Part shown: one piece after another, positions 54,992 to 63,682 of the stretch | How positions within the stretch are numbered: the stretch's first letter is position 1 | How the letters are laid out: the number at the start of each line of letters is the position of its first letter | Assembly: GCF_001426885.1 (NCBI RefSeq) | Contig: NZ_LMFP01000027.1 | Location: forward strand, 147,538-211,537 | DNA: 64,000 bases | Direction of reading: 5' to 3' | Source of the DNA: Pelomonas sp. Root1444 | GTDB taxonomy: Bacteria > Pseudomonadota > Gammaproteobacteria > Burkholderiales > Burkholderiaceae_C | Translations under genes and position numbers: made by a program | The notes under the pieces: model-generated | Seen by the model: the letters and a program-made list of their open reading frames with translations, nothing else | Databases searched by the model: none | What the model was told of the DNA's origin: nothing

Positions 54992-57900
54992 TCAGCGTTT
55001 CCGTTCGTCCGCGCTGCTCGCGTCGATCGAGCGGAGGAACTCGACCAGCGCGCTGCGGTCTGCGGCGGACAGCGGCTGCGTGCCGCCATGCCCCGTCGTG
55101 AACACCTCCTGCAGCGTGGCCGCCTGGCCGTTGTGGAAGAAGGATGGCGCGGCCCACAGCCCGTACAGCGGCGGCGTGTGAAAGCCGACACCGGCGAGCG
55201 CCTGCTTGATGCCCTTGCCCGACGATGGCTGGACCGTGCCGACGTCGTGGCGCAGTCCGTCGCGCAGCGTGGCCCCGGCGTGGCAGGTCGCGCACTGCAT
55301 GGCGCCAAACACCTGCTGCCCGCGCAGGGCCTCCACGGTCAGCGTGCCGTCGGCCTGGCGCGCCGGGCTGCGCCCGCGGTGCGACAGCGAGGTCATGTAG
55401 GCAGCCAGGTCGTCGAGGTCACGGCTGCGTCCCACCTTGGGTGCACCGAGCGGGTCTGCCGTGGCGAAGAAGTCGCGGTCGCTCAGGAAGCCCGTGCCGC
55501 CGAAGGCACCGCGGATGTCGTTCTCGAAGTCCTGCAGCTCGTCGAAGTTCGCGGTCCAGTGCGCATGGCCCTGGCCGGGGTTCTGGCGGCTGCGCAGGTT
55601 GATGGTGCGGCGCAGGCCTTCGCCGCGCTGCGTGAAGTCCCACACCATGCCGTCGTCGCCGCCATCGGCGTGGCAGCTCGCGCAGGACATGTAGTTGTCG
55701 CGGCTCATGCGCCGGTCGGCGGCGTTGTAGAAGACCCGCTTGCCGCGCAGCACGGCTGGCGCCAGCGTCTCGGCGGCCACCGCCGCCACGGTCGCGAGCG
55801 GCCGGGCGGAGAAGGACTCCGCCGACAGCACCGGCGCGATGTCGTACACGCCGACCGAGCGCCCCAGGAAGTTGTTGACGTACAGGCGCTGGCGGCGCTC
55901 GTCGACATACAGGCCGTGCGGCGCGCGATCGGTCTCGATCTCGCCGCGCACCGAGCGGTTGTAGGCGTCGACGACGGCGATGCGGTTGCCCTCCATCTGC
56001 GCGACGAACAGGTAGTCGCCGTTGGGCGCATAGGCTGCGGCGCGGGCCGGCGCCCGGTCGTTGAAGTCGAGCTGCTCGGCGAACACCTCGGCGGCGTCGG
56101 GCACCAGCGCGAGCTGCGACACGATGGAGCGCACGGTCGTCTCGTGTGCCAGCGGCCGGCCATCGCGGAACACGCCGCCGACGATGTTGTCCTTCTTGGA
56201 CGGCAGCGCGGCGCGCAGGCCGTCCGGCGAGATGACCACCTGGTGCAGGTAGTTGGGCACGCCGCGCGCGCGGTTCTCGGCGTCCACGGTCGTCGTGTCG
56301 ACGCGCAGGGCGACCGTCTGGTACAGGGCCAGCTTCCCGTTCAGGCCGACACGGTGCACCTCGCCGCGGTCCATGCGCGAGCGAAAGCGCGTCACCAGCG
56401 CCTGGGATGAATCGGCGCTGACGGCGACGCCGCGCACGTCGCCGGCCAGCTTGAGGGACGCACGCGCTGCGCCGTTGGCTGGGTCGAAGCTCATCAGCGT
56501 GCTGCTGCCCTCCAGCGTGACCAGGCCCATGCGCTGGTCCGGCGTGAAGACGACGCCATGCGGCGCGCTGCCATAGGGCAGTTGGACGGCGGCGGAGACA
56601 CTGCCGTCTTGCGCGTTCAGCGCGACGAGCTTGTCCTCGCCCTGCACTGTGACCCACACGCGGCCGTCGGGCCCGATGGCCAGCGTGCGCGGCTCATCGC
56701 CGACGCGGGCCTCCCAGGCCTTGGCCAGCGTGTCGGCAGCGATGGCGGTGACCGTGCCGCTGTCGGGGTTGACGCTGAAGACCTGCGTGGCGTTGCCGAC
56801 GATGTTGCTGCTGTGCGTGGGCGCCTTGGCGGTGCGCGGGTTGACGACCGTGCGGTGCAGCGCATGGGTCTGCTCCGCGCCGTCGGCCGTGCGCACCGTC
56901 AGCACCACGTTGTAGTGGCCCGCCACCGTGAACCGGTGCGAGGCCGCCAGCGTGCGCGAGAGCGCGGTGCGCGGTGATCCGTCGCCGAAGTTCCAGCTGT
57001 ACCGGGCCCCACTGCGCGCCAGCATGGTGGGGTTGAACTCGGCCCGGCCGCCGACCACGAGGGTCTCGCTGCCGACCGCCCCGGCGATGCGCACCGCGGC
57101 CTGGCGCCGCAGCGCTGCGGCCTCCGCGTCGCTGATCACGCGGTTGTAGACGCGCACGTCCGCCAGCCGACCGCGGAAGAAGTCGGCGCTGCCCTGGATC
57201 TGGCCCAGCATCTGCGGCTGAGCGGGCGGGGTCAGCTGACCCGCGGGCCCCTTGCCGCTGCGCTTGATGCCGTCGACCAGCAGGGTCAGCGCACCGCTGG
57301 CCGCGTCGCGCGTCAGCACGACGGCGTGCCACTGGCCGTCGTTGACCGCGCCGGCCGACGCAAGGCCTGGATGGGTGGAGGACGGCTCGCCGACCGACAG
57401 CCGCAGCCGGCCCTGATCGTCGATCCAGCCCCACCGCACGCCCGCCGGGCCGTGCCCGAAGATGCCGGGCGCCTGCACGGCGCTGGCGTGGCCGCGCTGG
57501 GTGGTCTTCATGTGGAAGCTGACCGTGGCGGTGCCGGCGGCCAGGTTGGCGCTGTCGGGCCGGGCCAGCAGCACGCCAGCGCTGCGGCCGGCAAAGTTCA
57601 GGCCGCCGTCGCGGAAGCTGTCGCTGGGCGTCGTCTGGCCATCGTTGCCGGCGACGATGTCCTGCAGGCCGCGCGCCAGAGGCCAGTGGTGGGCCAGGCC
57701 GGTGGTCGGCGCGGTGTCGATGCCGGCCTGCTGGCTGCGATCGCCGGTCGTGAACTGCGCACTGAAGGCGGCGGCGATGGCGTTGCCGGCGTAATCCTTC
57801 AGGCCACCGGCCGGCAGCAGCACTTCATAGGTCGTGTTCGGGGCCAGCGGCTCGGCAGGCGCGAAGTTGACGATGCCCAGCTGCACGCTGTAAGTGCCGG

Positions 57901-59344
57901 CGAGCGCAGCGCCGCCACGCGGGCGCACGATGAAGCTGGCGGCGTGGAGGCTCTCCGGCAGAATGTTGTCGGTCAGCCCGATGCCGATGCGCGAGGTCGT
58001 CGCCTGCTTGAGCGCGCCGGGCCGAGGTGAGACCTGGCGCACCTTGGGTGGCGTCGTGTCGGGCTTGCGGTCGTGCACGATGAAGCCGCTGCGCTGGCCG
58101 TGGTCGTTGCCGATATAGACCAGGTTGCCCATCGGGGTGACCTGGCCGTGGTCCGAGTGGCTGGCTTCGTCCGAGCCTTCGGGATAGAGGCCGGCCTTCG
58201 CGACGTGCCGGTGGTTGAGCGGGTCGCTGACGTCGACCTTGTGCATCCTCAACTGCGCGCCCTGGAAGACGAACTGGTCCTGCGTGCTGCAATAGAGCTG
58301 CTCGTCCATCAACAGCCGGTCGTCCTTGGGCACGAAGCGCGCCGGGTCGTCCAGGTCGTAGGAGAACATCCGCCCGTCATCGCCTCGGCCGCGAGCCGAA
58401 CCGTAGATGTTGCGACCGTCGAAGCAGGTCGAATAGAAGAAGGGCACATTGCCGACGCTGTCCAGCAGCCGCGGGTTCAGCGGGTCGGAGATGTCCAGGC
58501 TCGCCAGCCCGGAGTAGGTGTCCATGGAACTCAGCACGAGGTGGTTGCCCATCGTGAAGATGGGCCCGACTCGGAAGCCACCGAGCTCGCCGGTGGGCAC
58601 CGGGTTGGGCCGCCCGCCGCCGCGTTGCGCGAGCTGGGGATGGGCCGGGTTGCGTGCGTCGACGATGTACATGCCGTCCTCGGCCGACGCGACGTAGACG
58701 TACGGTGCCTGCCACCAGAGCTGCCAGGTGACCTTGGAGTAGTCGCCACCGTCGACCGTCGGCAGCGCGAGCTTGCTGACCTGGCGGATGTCGTTGACGT
58801 CGCTGAAGTCCCAGAACTCGATGCCCTTGGTGCTGGGCACGGCCAGGTACTGCCGGCCGTCGATGTTGGCCTGGCCGATGGCATGTGGCTCGCGGAACTG
58901 CGCGGTCCGCCCCTCGGGCTCGTAGATCTTCTTCACCAGCCTTGGGCTGCGGGGGTTGGAGACGTCGTAGACAAGAAAACCGCCGCTCGACTGCCCGCTG
59001 TCCGGCGCGAACATCACGACAAGGTAGCCGTTGAGCATCAAGGCAACGTTGGTGCCGTACTCCTGGCGGCCCGGATAGCGGAAGGGTATGTCGCCGTCGC
59101 CCGCGCCCGGTGCGGTCTCGGTCTTGATCACCGAGACCGGGTTGAAGAGCTCAGCCTCGGTGTAGCTGAGGTTGCCCAGGCCGGGGCCTTGCTTGGGTTC
59201 ACCCGTGACCAGCGCAGCCAGCGAGGACAGCAGCGTCAGCGCACTGCCGCCGGTGATGGCGGCATGCGCCAGGAAGGCCGCGCCCAGGCTGAGCAGCGCA
59301 ACTGCGGCGGTTCGGCATTTCGTCGCTTGTCTCATCGTTCTCAT
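54992..59344 (-). CDS. Giant exported propeller-LamG-PKD protein with two haem-c motifs
   Basis: A 1450-residue protein. Approximate domain order: signal peptide (1-29), LVIVD-type beta-propeller (90-430, with HIS-like DVSNPRSPRLVKKI repeats), a Big_5/SbsA-like Ig domain (435-540, RQVSPRPGALKQATTSRIGI), a LamG jelly roll (560-760), a PKD domain (770-850, YSWNFGDGSPRTAL), a YVTN-type propeller (860-1190) and a di-haem cytochrome c region with CASCH (1221-1225) and CATCH (1351-1355). The last part resembles the MauG/cytochrome c peroxidase-like fold. It lies 18 bp after a GH2 gene in the same operon. Extracellular electron transfer linked to glycan oxidation is one possibility. Function unknown. 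Confidence 0.88.
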   Translation of the reverse strand: MRTMRQATKCRTAAVALLSLGAAFLAHAAITGGSALTLLSSLAALVTGEPKQGPGLGNLSYTEAELFNPVSVIKTETAPGAGDGDIPFRYPGRQEYGTNVALMLNGYLVVMFAPDSGQSSGGFLVYDVSNPRSPRLVKKIYEPEGRTAQFREPHAIGQANIDGRQYLAVPSTKGIEFWDFSDVNDIRQVSKLALPTVDGGDYSKVTWQLWWQAPYVYVASAEDGMYIVDARNPAHPQLAQRGGGRPNPVPTGELGGFRVGPIFTMGNHLVLSSMDTYSGLASLDISDPLNPRLLDSVGNVPFFYSTCFDGRNIYGSARGRGDDGRMFSYDLDDPARFVPKDDRLLMDEQLYCSTQDQFVFQGAQLRMHKVDVSDPLNHRHVAKAGLYPEGSDEASHSDHGQVTPMGNLVYIGNDHGQRSGFIVHDRKPDTTPPKVRQVSPRPGALKQATTSRIGIGLTDNILPESLHAASFIVRPRGGAALAGTYSVQLGIVNFAPAEPLAPNTTYEVLLPAGGLKDYAGNAIAAAFSAQFTTGDRSQQAGIDTAPTTGLAHHWPLARGLQDIVAGNDGQTTPSDSFRDGGLNFAGRSAGVLLARPDSANLAAGTATVSFHMKTTQRGHASAVQAPGIFGHGPAGVRWGWIDDQGRLRLSVGEPSSTHPGLASAGAVNDGQWHAVVLTRDAASGALTLLVDGIKRSGKGPAGQLTPPAQPQMLGQIQGSADFFRGRLADVRVYNRVISDAEAAALRRQAAVRIAGAVGSETLVVGGRAEFNPTMLARSGARYSWNFGDGSPRTALSRTLAASHRFTVAGHYNVVLTVRTADGAEQTHALHRTVVNPRTAKAPTHSSNIVGNATQVFSVNPDSGTVTAIAADTLAKAWEARVGDEPRTLAIGPDGRVWVTVQGEDKLVALNAQDGSVSAAVQLPYGSAPHGVVFTPDQRMGLVTLEGSSTLMSFDPANGAARASLKLAGDVRGVAVSADSSQALVTRFRSRMDRGEVHRVGLNGKLALYQTVALRVDTTTVDAENRARGVPNYLHQVVISPDGLRAALPSKKDNIVGGVFRDGRPLAHETTVRSIVSQLALVPDAAEVFAEQLDFNDRAPARAAAYAPNGDYLFVAQMEGNRIAVVDAYNRSVRGEIETDRAPHGLYVDERRQRLYVNNFLGRSVGVYDIAPVLSAESFSARPLATVAAVAAETLAPAVLRGKRVFYNAADRRMSRDNYMSCASCHADGGDDGMVWDFTQRGEGLRRTINLRSRQNPGQGHAHWTANFDELQDFENDIRGAFGGTGFLSDRDFFATADPLGAPKVGRSRDLDDLAAYMTSLSHRGRSPARQADGTLTVEALRGQQVFGAMQCATCHAGATLRDGLRHDVGTVQPSSGKGIKQALAGVGFHTPPLYGLWAAPSFFHNGQAATLQEVFTTGHGGTQPLSAADRSALVEFLRSIDASSADERKR

Positions 59345-59362
59345 CGGCCGCTCAAGCGGCTC

Positions 59363-62221
59363 TTAAAAGGTGTCGACCGTCAGCGTCGCAGCCTGCAGGC
59401 CGTCGCCGGTGGCCCGCAGCGTCGCCTTGCCGGCGCTGCCGGTGGACTGCAGGATCACCTGCGCCTGCCCGTTGAACACGCTGCGCTGCCACGGCACGGC
59501 GGGTTGGGTGGTGCGCAGCGTGACCCAGCGCCGGCCGCCCTGTGCATCGTCGAACAGCTTGCGCGTGCCCTCGGCGGGCGTGGCGAAGACCAGGGTCAGC
59601 GTGTTGGTGTCCTTCAGCTGCGCGGGGTCGAGATCGATCACGCCCATGCCATCCTCGGACCGCGGCGTCACAGCCTTGCCGTTCACGTAGACCTGCAGGC
59701 CCGGTGCGAAGTCGCCCACGAACAGCGCCGCGCGTCCCACCGTGGCGGCCGGGCGGGCAAAGGTGGCGCGCACGACGTTCCAGGCGCCGTCGGCCGGCTG
59801 CTTCTCGGGCGGCAGCCAGGCGAAGGGGTCGCGCCAGCCGGCAGCCCCCGCATCGGCCATCAGCGCCGCCGCGTCTTCCTGCCTGGCCACGGCCTTGTGG
59901 CGCCAGTCGCCGGCGGCGGCGTAGCGGTGGAACTCGGCCGGCTTGTCGGCCTCATGCGAGCCGGGGTCGCCATTGCCCATGCCGATCAGGCGTGCCGGGC
60001 CCGAGACCTCGAAGCCGATGCGCTGGTTGGCGGTGGGCACGACGCGGCCTTCGCGGTCGACGACGCTGACCCGGACCACCGCCACGTCGCCCCCGTCGGC
60101 GCGGACGCGCGCGCGGTCCACCGTCAGCCGCACGGCGCTGCCGTCACCGGTGGTGGCCACGGTCTCCGATGCGACCAGCTGACCAGCCTTGTAGCCACGC
60201 GCCACCAGGCTGCCGGGTGCATAGGGCACGCTCCACTGCAGGTGGCCGTAGCGCGTCAGCGCCTTGCGGCCCAGCGAGTGGCCGTTCAGCAGCAGCTCCA
60301 CCTCGTCGGTATTGGCGTAGACGCGCACGTCGATCGGCTGGCCTTCGCGGCCGGGCCAGTTCCAGTGCGGCAGCACGTGCACCATGGGCTCGGCGGTCCA
60401 GGCGGCCTTCAGGTAGTAGCCGCTGTCTTTCATCGCGCCGGTGGTGTCCATCATGCCGAACTGCGACGACACGGCGGGCCAGCCGAAGGGCGTGGTCTCG
60501 CCGCGATAGTCGAAGCCGGTCCAGAAGAACACGCCGGCAATGAACGGGCGCTCGGCGTTGTAGCGCCAGGCCTCCTCGATGGATGCCGTCGACGCGCCGC
60601 CGGAGCGCTTGTCGTAGGCAGCGATGTGCACGCGGGACGGGTCGTCGGCGTAGATGCCGCGCGTCGCGTAGGTCAGGCCTTCCTCGGTGACGACGATGCC
60701 GCGCTCGGGGAAGCGCTTGTGCATCGCATCGATGTCGTGCTGGGCTTTGTAGTTGAAGCCCAGCACGTCGGAGCCGACTGCCGTGCCCTCCGGGCCGCCG
60801 GAGCTGGAGGCGGCCAGCGTGACGGGCCGCGTCGGGTCCATGCGCTTGACGATGGCCTGCATCTCGCGGGCGAGGCGGGTGCCGATCTCGGTGTTCTCTA
60901 TCGCCCATTCCTCGTTGCCGACCGACCACAGGACGATGGACGGGTGGTTGCGGTCGCGTCGCACCATGCGCGCCATCTCGTAGCGCAGCTGCGGCGCGGT
61001 GCCCATCATGCGGTGCTCGTCGATGACCAGGATCCCCAAGCGGTCGCAGGCGTCCAGCAGCTCGGGCGTGGCCGGGTGGTGGGCCGAGCGGATGGCGTTC
61101 ACGCCCATGCCCTTGAGCATCTTCAGCCGCGCCTCGTGCATGGCGTCGGGCAGCGCCACGCCGATGCCGGCATGGTCCTGGTGGTTGTTGACGCCGTGCA
61201 GCTTGACGTGGCGGCCGTTGAGGAAGAAGCCCTTGTCGGGGTCGAAGCGCAGCGTGCGGATGCCGAACGGCGTGTCGTGACTGTCGACCACGCGGTCGCC
61301 CTGCTTCACGCGCGTCGTCAGCTTGTAGAGCTGGGGCGTCTCCAGCGACCACAGCTGCGGCGCCGGCACACGCAGCGTCGCGGCGACGTCGGTGCTGGCG
61401 TCCACGCCCACGCGGCGGGCCGGCACCGTAGCGCGCGCGACGACACGGCCCGCCGGGTCGCGCAGCTCATGCTCCAGAGTGAACGACTCGCCCGCCTTGC
61501 CGTCGTTGCGCACCGTCGTGTCGACGGCCACCTCGGCGCGGTTGCCGTTGACCGTGGCGCGCACGAACGTGCCCCAATGGTCGACGTGCAGCGGCTCGGC
61601 CTGCGTCAGCCAAACGTGACGGTAGATGCCGGCGCCCTCGTACCACCAGCCTTCCTGCGTCGTGGCGTCCACGCGCACGGCGACGACGTTGCGGCCGCCG
61701 TAGTTCAGGTAGTCGCTGATGTCGACGCGAAAGCTCGAATAGCCGCTGGCCTCGCGGTTCAGGTAGTGGCCGTTGACCCAGACCACACTGTCGCGGAAGA
61801 CGCCATCGAACTCGAGCGCGATGCGCTTGCCCTGGGCGGACGCGGGGATGGCGAGTTCGCGCCGGTACCAGCCAACGCTGTTCTCCGGGAAGGCGCGGCC
61901 AATGGCCTTGGAGCCGTGCGTCGAACTGCCGCGGGCGTCAAAAGGCAGCTCCACCGCCCAATCGTGCGGCAGATCCAGGCGGCGCCAGGTGCGGTCTTCG
62001 AAGTCGGCCGCTGCAGGGCCGTCGCCGAAACCAGCCTTGGCAAAGAAGAAGGCCCGCGTGCTGTGGCCGTAGTCCTGCGCCGGGTCATGCGCATGGCCGA
62101 GCGCAAACCGCCAGCCGTCGTCGATGCGCGCGCGCTGGCGAGGGCTATCGGCCGCCGCGGGGCCCGCGACCATGGCCAGCACCAGCGCGAGGATCAAGCC
62201 GAAGAAAGAAGGTCTGGTCAT
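59363..62221 (-). CDS. GH2 beta-galactosidase-type glycoside hydrolase with DUF4982
   Basis: A 952-residue exported protein (signal peptide cleaved near AAA-D). It has a jelly roll (about 30-200), Ig-like domain (210-320), TIM barrel (325-600) with acid/base in SVGNEEW and nucleophile probably in VVTEEGL, a DUF4982 domain (about 630-700, MVHVLPHWNWPGREGQPIDV), and further beta-domains. It is similar in layout to the GH2 at 47558 but clearly not a recent duplicate. It may cleave galactose or another beta-linked sugar. A TTGTCTAGACAA palindrome and a hairpin lie just before its start. Confidence 0.92.
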   Translation of the reverse strand: MTRPSFFGLILALVLAMVAGPAAADSPRQRARIDDGWRFALGHAHDPAQDYGHSTRAFFFAKAGFGDGPAAADFEDRTWRRLDLPHDWAVELPFDARGSSTHGSKAIGRAFPENSVGWYRRELAIPASAQGKRIALEFDGVFRDSVVWVNGHYLNREASGYSSFRVDISDYLNYGGRNVVAVRVDATTQEGWWYEGAGIYRHVWLTQAEPLHVDHWGTFVRATVNGNRAEVAVDTTVRNDGKAGESFTLEHELRDPAGRVVARATVPARRVGVDASTDVAATLRVPAPQLWSLETPQLYKLTTRVKQGDRVVDSHDTPFGIRTLRFDPDKGFFLNGRHVKLHGVNNHQDHAGIGVALPDAMHEARLKMLKGMGVNAIRSAHHPATPELLDACDRLGILVIDEHRMMGTAPQLRYEMARMVRRDRNHPSIVLWSVGNEEWAIENTEIGTRLAREMQAIVKRMDPTRPVTLAASSSGGPEGTAVGSDVLGFNYKAQHDIDAMHKRFPERGIVVTEEGLTYATRGIYADDPSRVHIAAYDKRSGGASTASIEEAWRYNAERPFIAGVFFWTGFDYRGETTPFGWPAVSSQFGMMDTTGAMKDSGYYLKAAWTAEPMVHVLPHWNWPGREGQPIDVRVYANTDEVELLLNGHSLGRKALTRYGHLQWSVPYAPGSLVARGYKAGQLVASETVATTGDGSAVRLTVDRARVRADGGDVAVVRVSVVDREGRVVPTANQRIGFEVSGPARLIGMGNGDPGSHEADKPAEFHRYAAAGDWRHKAVARQEDAAALMADAGAAGWRDPFAWLPPEKQPADGAWNVVRATFARPAATVGRAALFVGDFAPGLQVYVNGKAVTPRSEDGMGVIDLDPAQLKDTNTLTLVFATPAEGTRKLFDDAQGGRRWVTLRTTQPAVPWQRSVFNGQAQVILQSTGSAGKATLRATGDGLQAATLTVDTF

Positions 62222-62226
62222 GGAAG

Positions 62227-62238
62227 TTGTCTAGACAA
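62227..62238. promoter_or_regulatory. Perfect 12-bp palindrome before the GH2 gene
   Basis: TTGTCTAGACAA lies 5 bp before the GH2 ATG. It resembles operators of HutC-subfamily GntR regulators (GTCTAGAC core, as in DasR/NagR-type sites). At this position a bound protein would hinder transcription elongation or translation start. It is not the same motif as the TGGT-N3-ACCA repeats elsewhere in the locus. Confidence 0.45.
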
Positions 62239-62240
62239 GA

Positions 62241-62260
62241 GGCCTGCACCGATGCAGGCC
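62241..62260 (-). terminator. Hairpin between the TonB_C-like and GH2 genes
   Basis: GGCCTGCA and its perfect complement TGCAGGCC form an 8-bp stem with a 4-base loop. On the minus strand it is followed by TCTTGTCT, a weak U-tract. It may partly terminate transcription after the upstream gene, giving the GH2 gene separate control. Confidence 0.5.
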
Positions 62261-62332
62261 GTGAATGATTCGTTCAGGGAAATCCTCGGCAGCTGCCACA
62301 GGCTGCCCTCGCATTTCCCGATCAAGTTCTGC

Positions 62333-63682
62333 TTAAAGACCCTGGGGCAGCACCCACTCGATGCCGATGCGACGCGTGGCCGTTCCGTCGCGCAATTGCG
62401 CCGGGTCCGGGGCAGCGGCGGGTGTGGCGGCGGCGCGTGCGAGGCTCGCCGCATCCAGTTCGCGCTCCAAGGCCAGAGCCGGCACCCCGCGAACGCCGGC
62501 CGCCGTGATCTCGCGGCGCTGCACGAAGCTGCGCACGATCTTGCCGGCGGCATCGAGGTCCTGTTCCACGACGACCGTGCCCGCAAGCTCGGCGCGGCGC
62601 GCGAACAGCGGAAAGCCGTTCGCGTCGGTGGCGCCCGGCCCGCTGCGTGGCACATCGGGCAGCAGATAGGCCTGCGAACGCACGGCCAGCGCGGTGCGCC
62701 AGGCTTGCAGCGCGCGCGGCGCCGTCATCCGTCGGCTGCGCACCTGCTCCTGGCTCCACCAGCGCAGCAGCTCGCAGCGCGATGCTGGGGATTGGCCGGC
62801 ATAGGTCCAGCCCGCCGCCTGAAGCGCGTCGCGCACCTCGGGGGCAAGGCTGGACATGTCGCCCGGCGGCTTGGGCAACATGGCGGCGAGCTCGTCCTCG
62901 AACGCGCGGTCCGGTGAGGGCGGCACCTGCCGCGGCACCTGCCCCCATCGAGCCAGGCACTCCGCTTCGCCCTGCCACGCGGCGTGGCGCTGTGCCGCAG
63001 GCAAGGCTTCGATCAATTGCGCTACCTGAGCCGCAGGCCGAGACTGATCCAGCCCCTTGCAAATGCCAGGCGTCTTGAGTGCTTCGATCCAGATCGTGTC
63101 GCTGGCCTGCGGTGTCGTATCGGCCTGCCAGAGCGCCACTTCGTTGAGCACGCGATTACTCAATCGCTGCGCGGCCACCTCGGCGCGCAGCTCGCCCTTG
63201 CCCTGGGCGGTTTCCTCGTTCAGCCATGCTGCCCAGCCGGCCTGGGCGCGCTCACGTTGTTGACGCAGCACCTCCTCGGCCACACTGCGGTGCTCCGGAG
63301 AAAGCTTCAGGTCGGCAGGCAACTGGAACATGCCCGCCAGCAAGTCCACCGGCTGGCGCAGCAGCCCCGCATCGCGCTCCAAACGCTCACGGAGCTTTGC
63401 CCGCTGTTCGACCATCAAACGGCGCGCGGCTTCGTCACGCTGCTGGTCGATCAGCTCCTGCGCCATCTGCTTGTTTTTGGCCGCAGCAGCCGCCTTGTCT
63501 GGTTTTTCTCCTTCGGCCGTCACGCCGCCCACGCGACCGGGCTCCATGCCGGGAAAGGTGCCCTGAGCCAGCACCGCCGCCGGTGCATGCAGGAGCGCCG
63601 CCAACGCAACCAGCCGCAGAGAAAAATGCCGCCCGTAACCCGGCATCACGTCATTGCAACGTCCGACGCGTGATGCTTTCAT
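62333..63682 (-). CDS. Exported protein with TonB_C-like C-terminal domain
   Basis: A 449-residue protein. The signal sequence starts after a 12-residue basic extension (MPGYGRHFSLRLVALAALLHAPAAVLAQ would be the core), so ATG 63646 is an alternative start. ATG 63682 overlaps the GH31 stop (ATGA). A helical region follows (about 60-340: KNKQMAQELIDQQRDEAARR). The last 100 residues resemble the TonB C-terminal domain (FARRAELAGTVVVEQDLDAA, ending IGIEWVLPQ). It lacks the membrane anchor and Pro-rich linker of TonB. I do not recognise the helical part. Confidence 0.7.
   Translation of the reverse strand: MKASRVGRCNDVMPGYGRHFSLRLVALAALLHAPAAVLAQGTFPGMEPGRVGGVTAEGEKPDKAAAAAKNKQMAQELIDQQRDEAARRLMVEQRAKLRERLERDAGLLRQPVDLLAGMFQLPADLKLSPEHRSVAEEVLRQQRERAQAGWAAWLNEETAQGKGELRAEVAAQRLSNRVLNEVALWQADTTPQASDTIWIEALKTPGICKGLDQSRPAAQVAQLIEALPAAQRHAAWQGEAECLARWGQVPRQVPPSPDRAFEDELAAMLPKPPGDMSSLAPEVRDALQAAGWTYAGQSPASRCELLRWWSQEQVRSRRMTAPRALQAWRTALAVRSQAYLLPDVPRSGPGATDANGFPLFARRAELAGTVVVEQDLDAAGKIVRSFVQRREITAAGVRGVPALALERELDAASLARAAATPAAAPDPAQLRDGTATRRIGIEWVLPQGL

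Noticed and set aside
58073..62917. 1614-codon open frame on the plus strand
   Set aside because: It lies antisense to the propeller-cytochrome, a GH2 and part of the TonB_C-like gene, all with recognisable domains. Its translation is low-complexity His/Arg/Gly/Val-rich, typical of a GC-rich antisense frame, with no domain.
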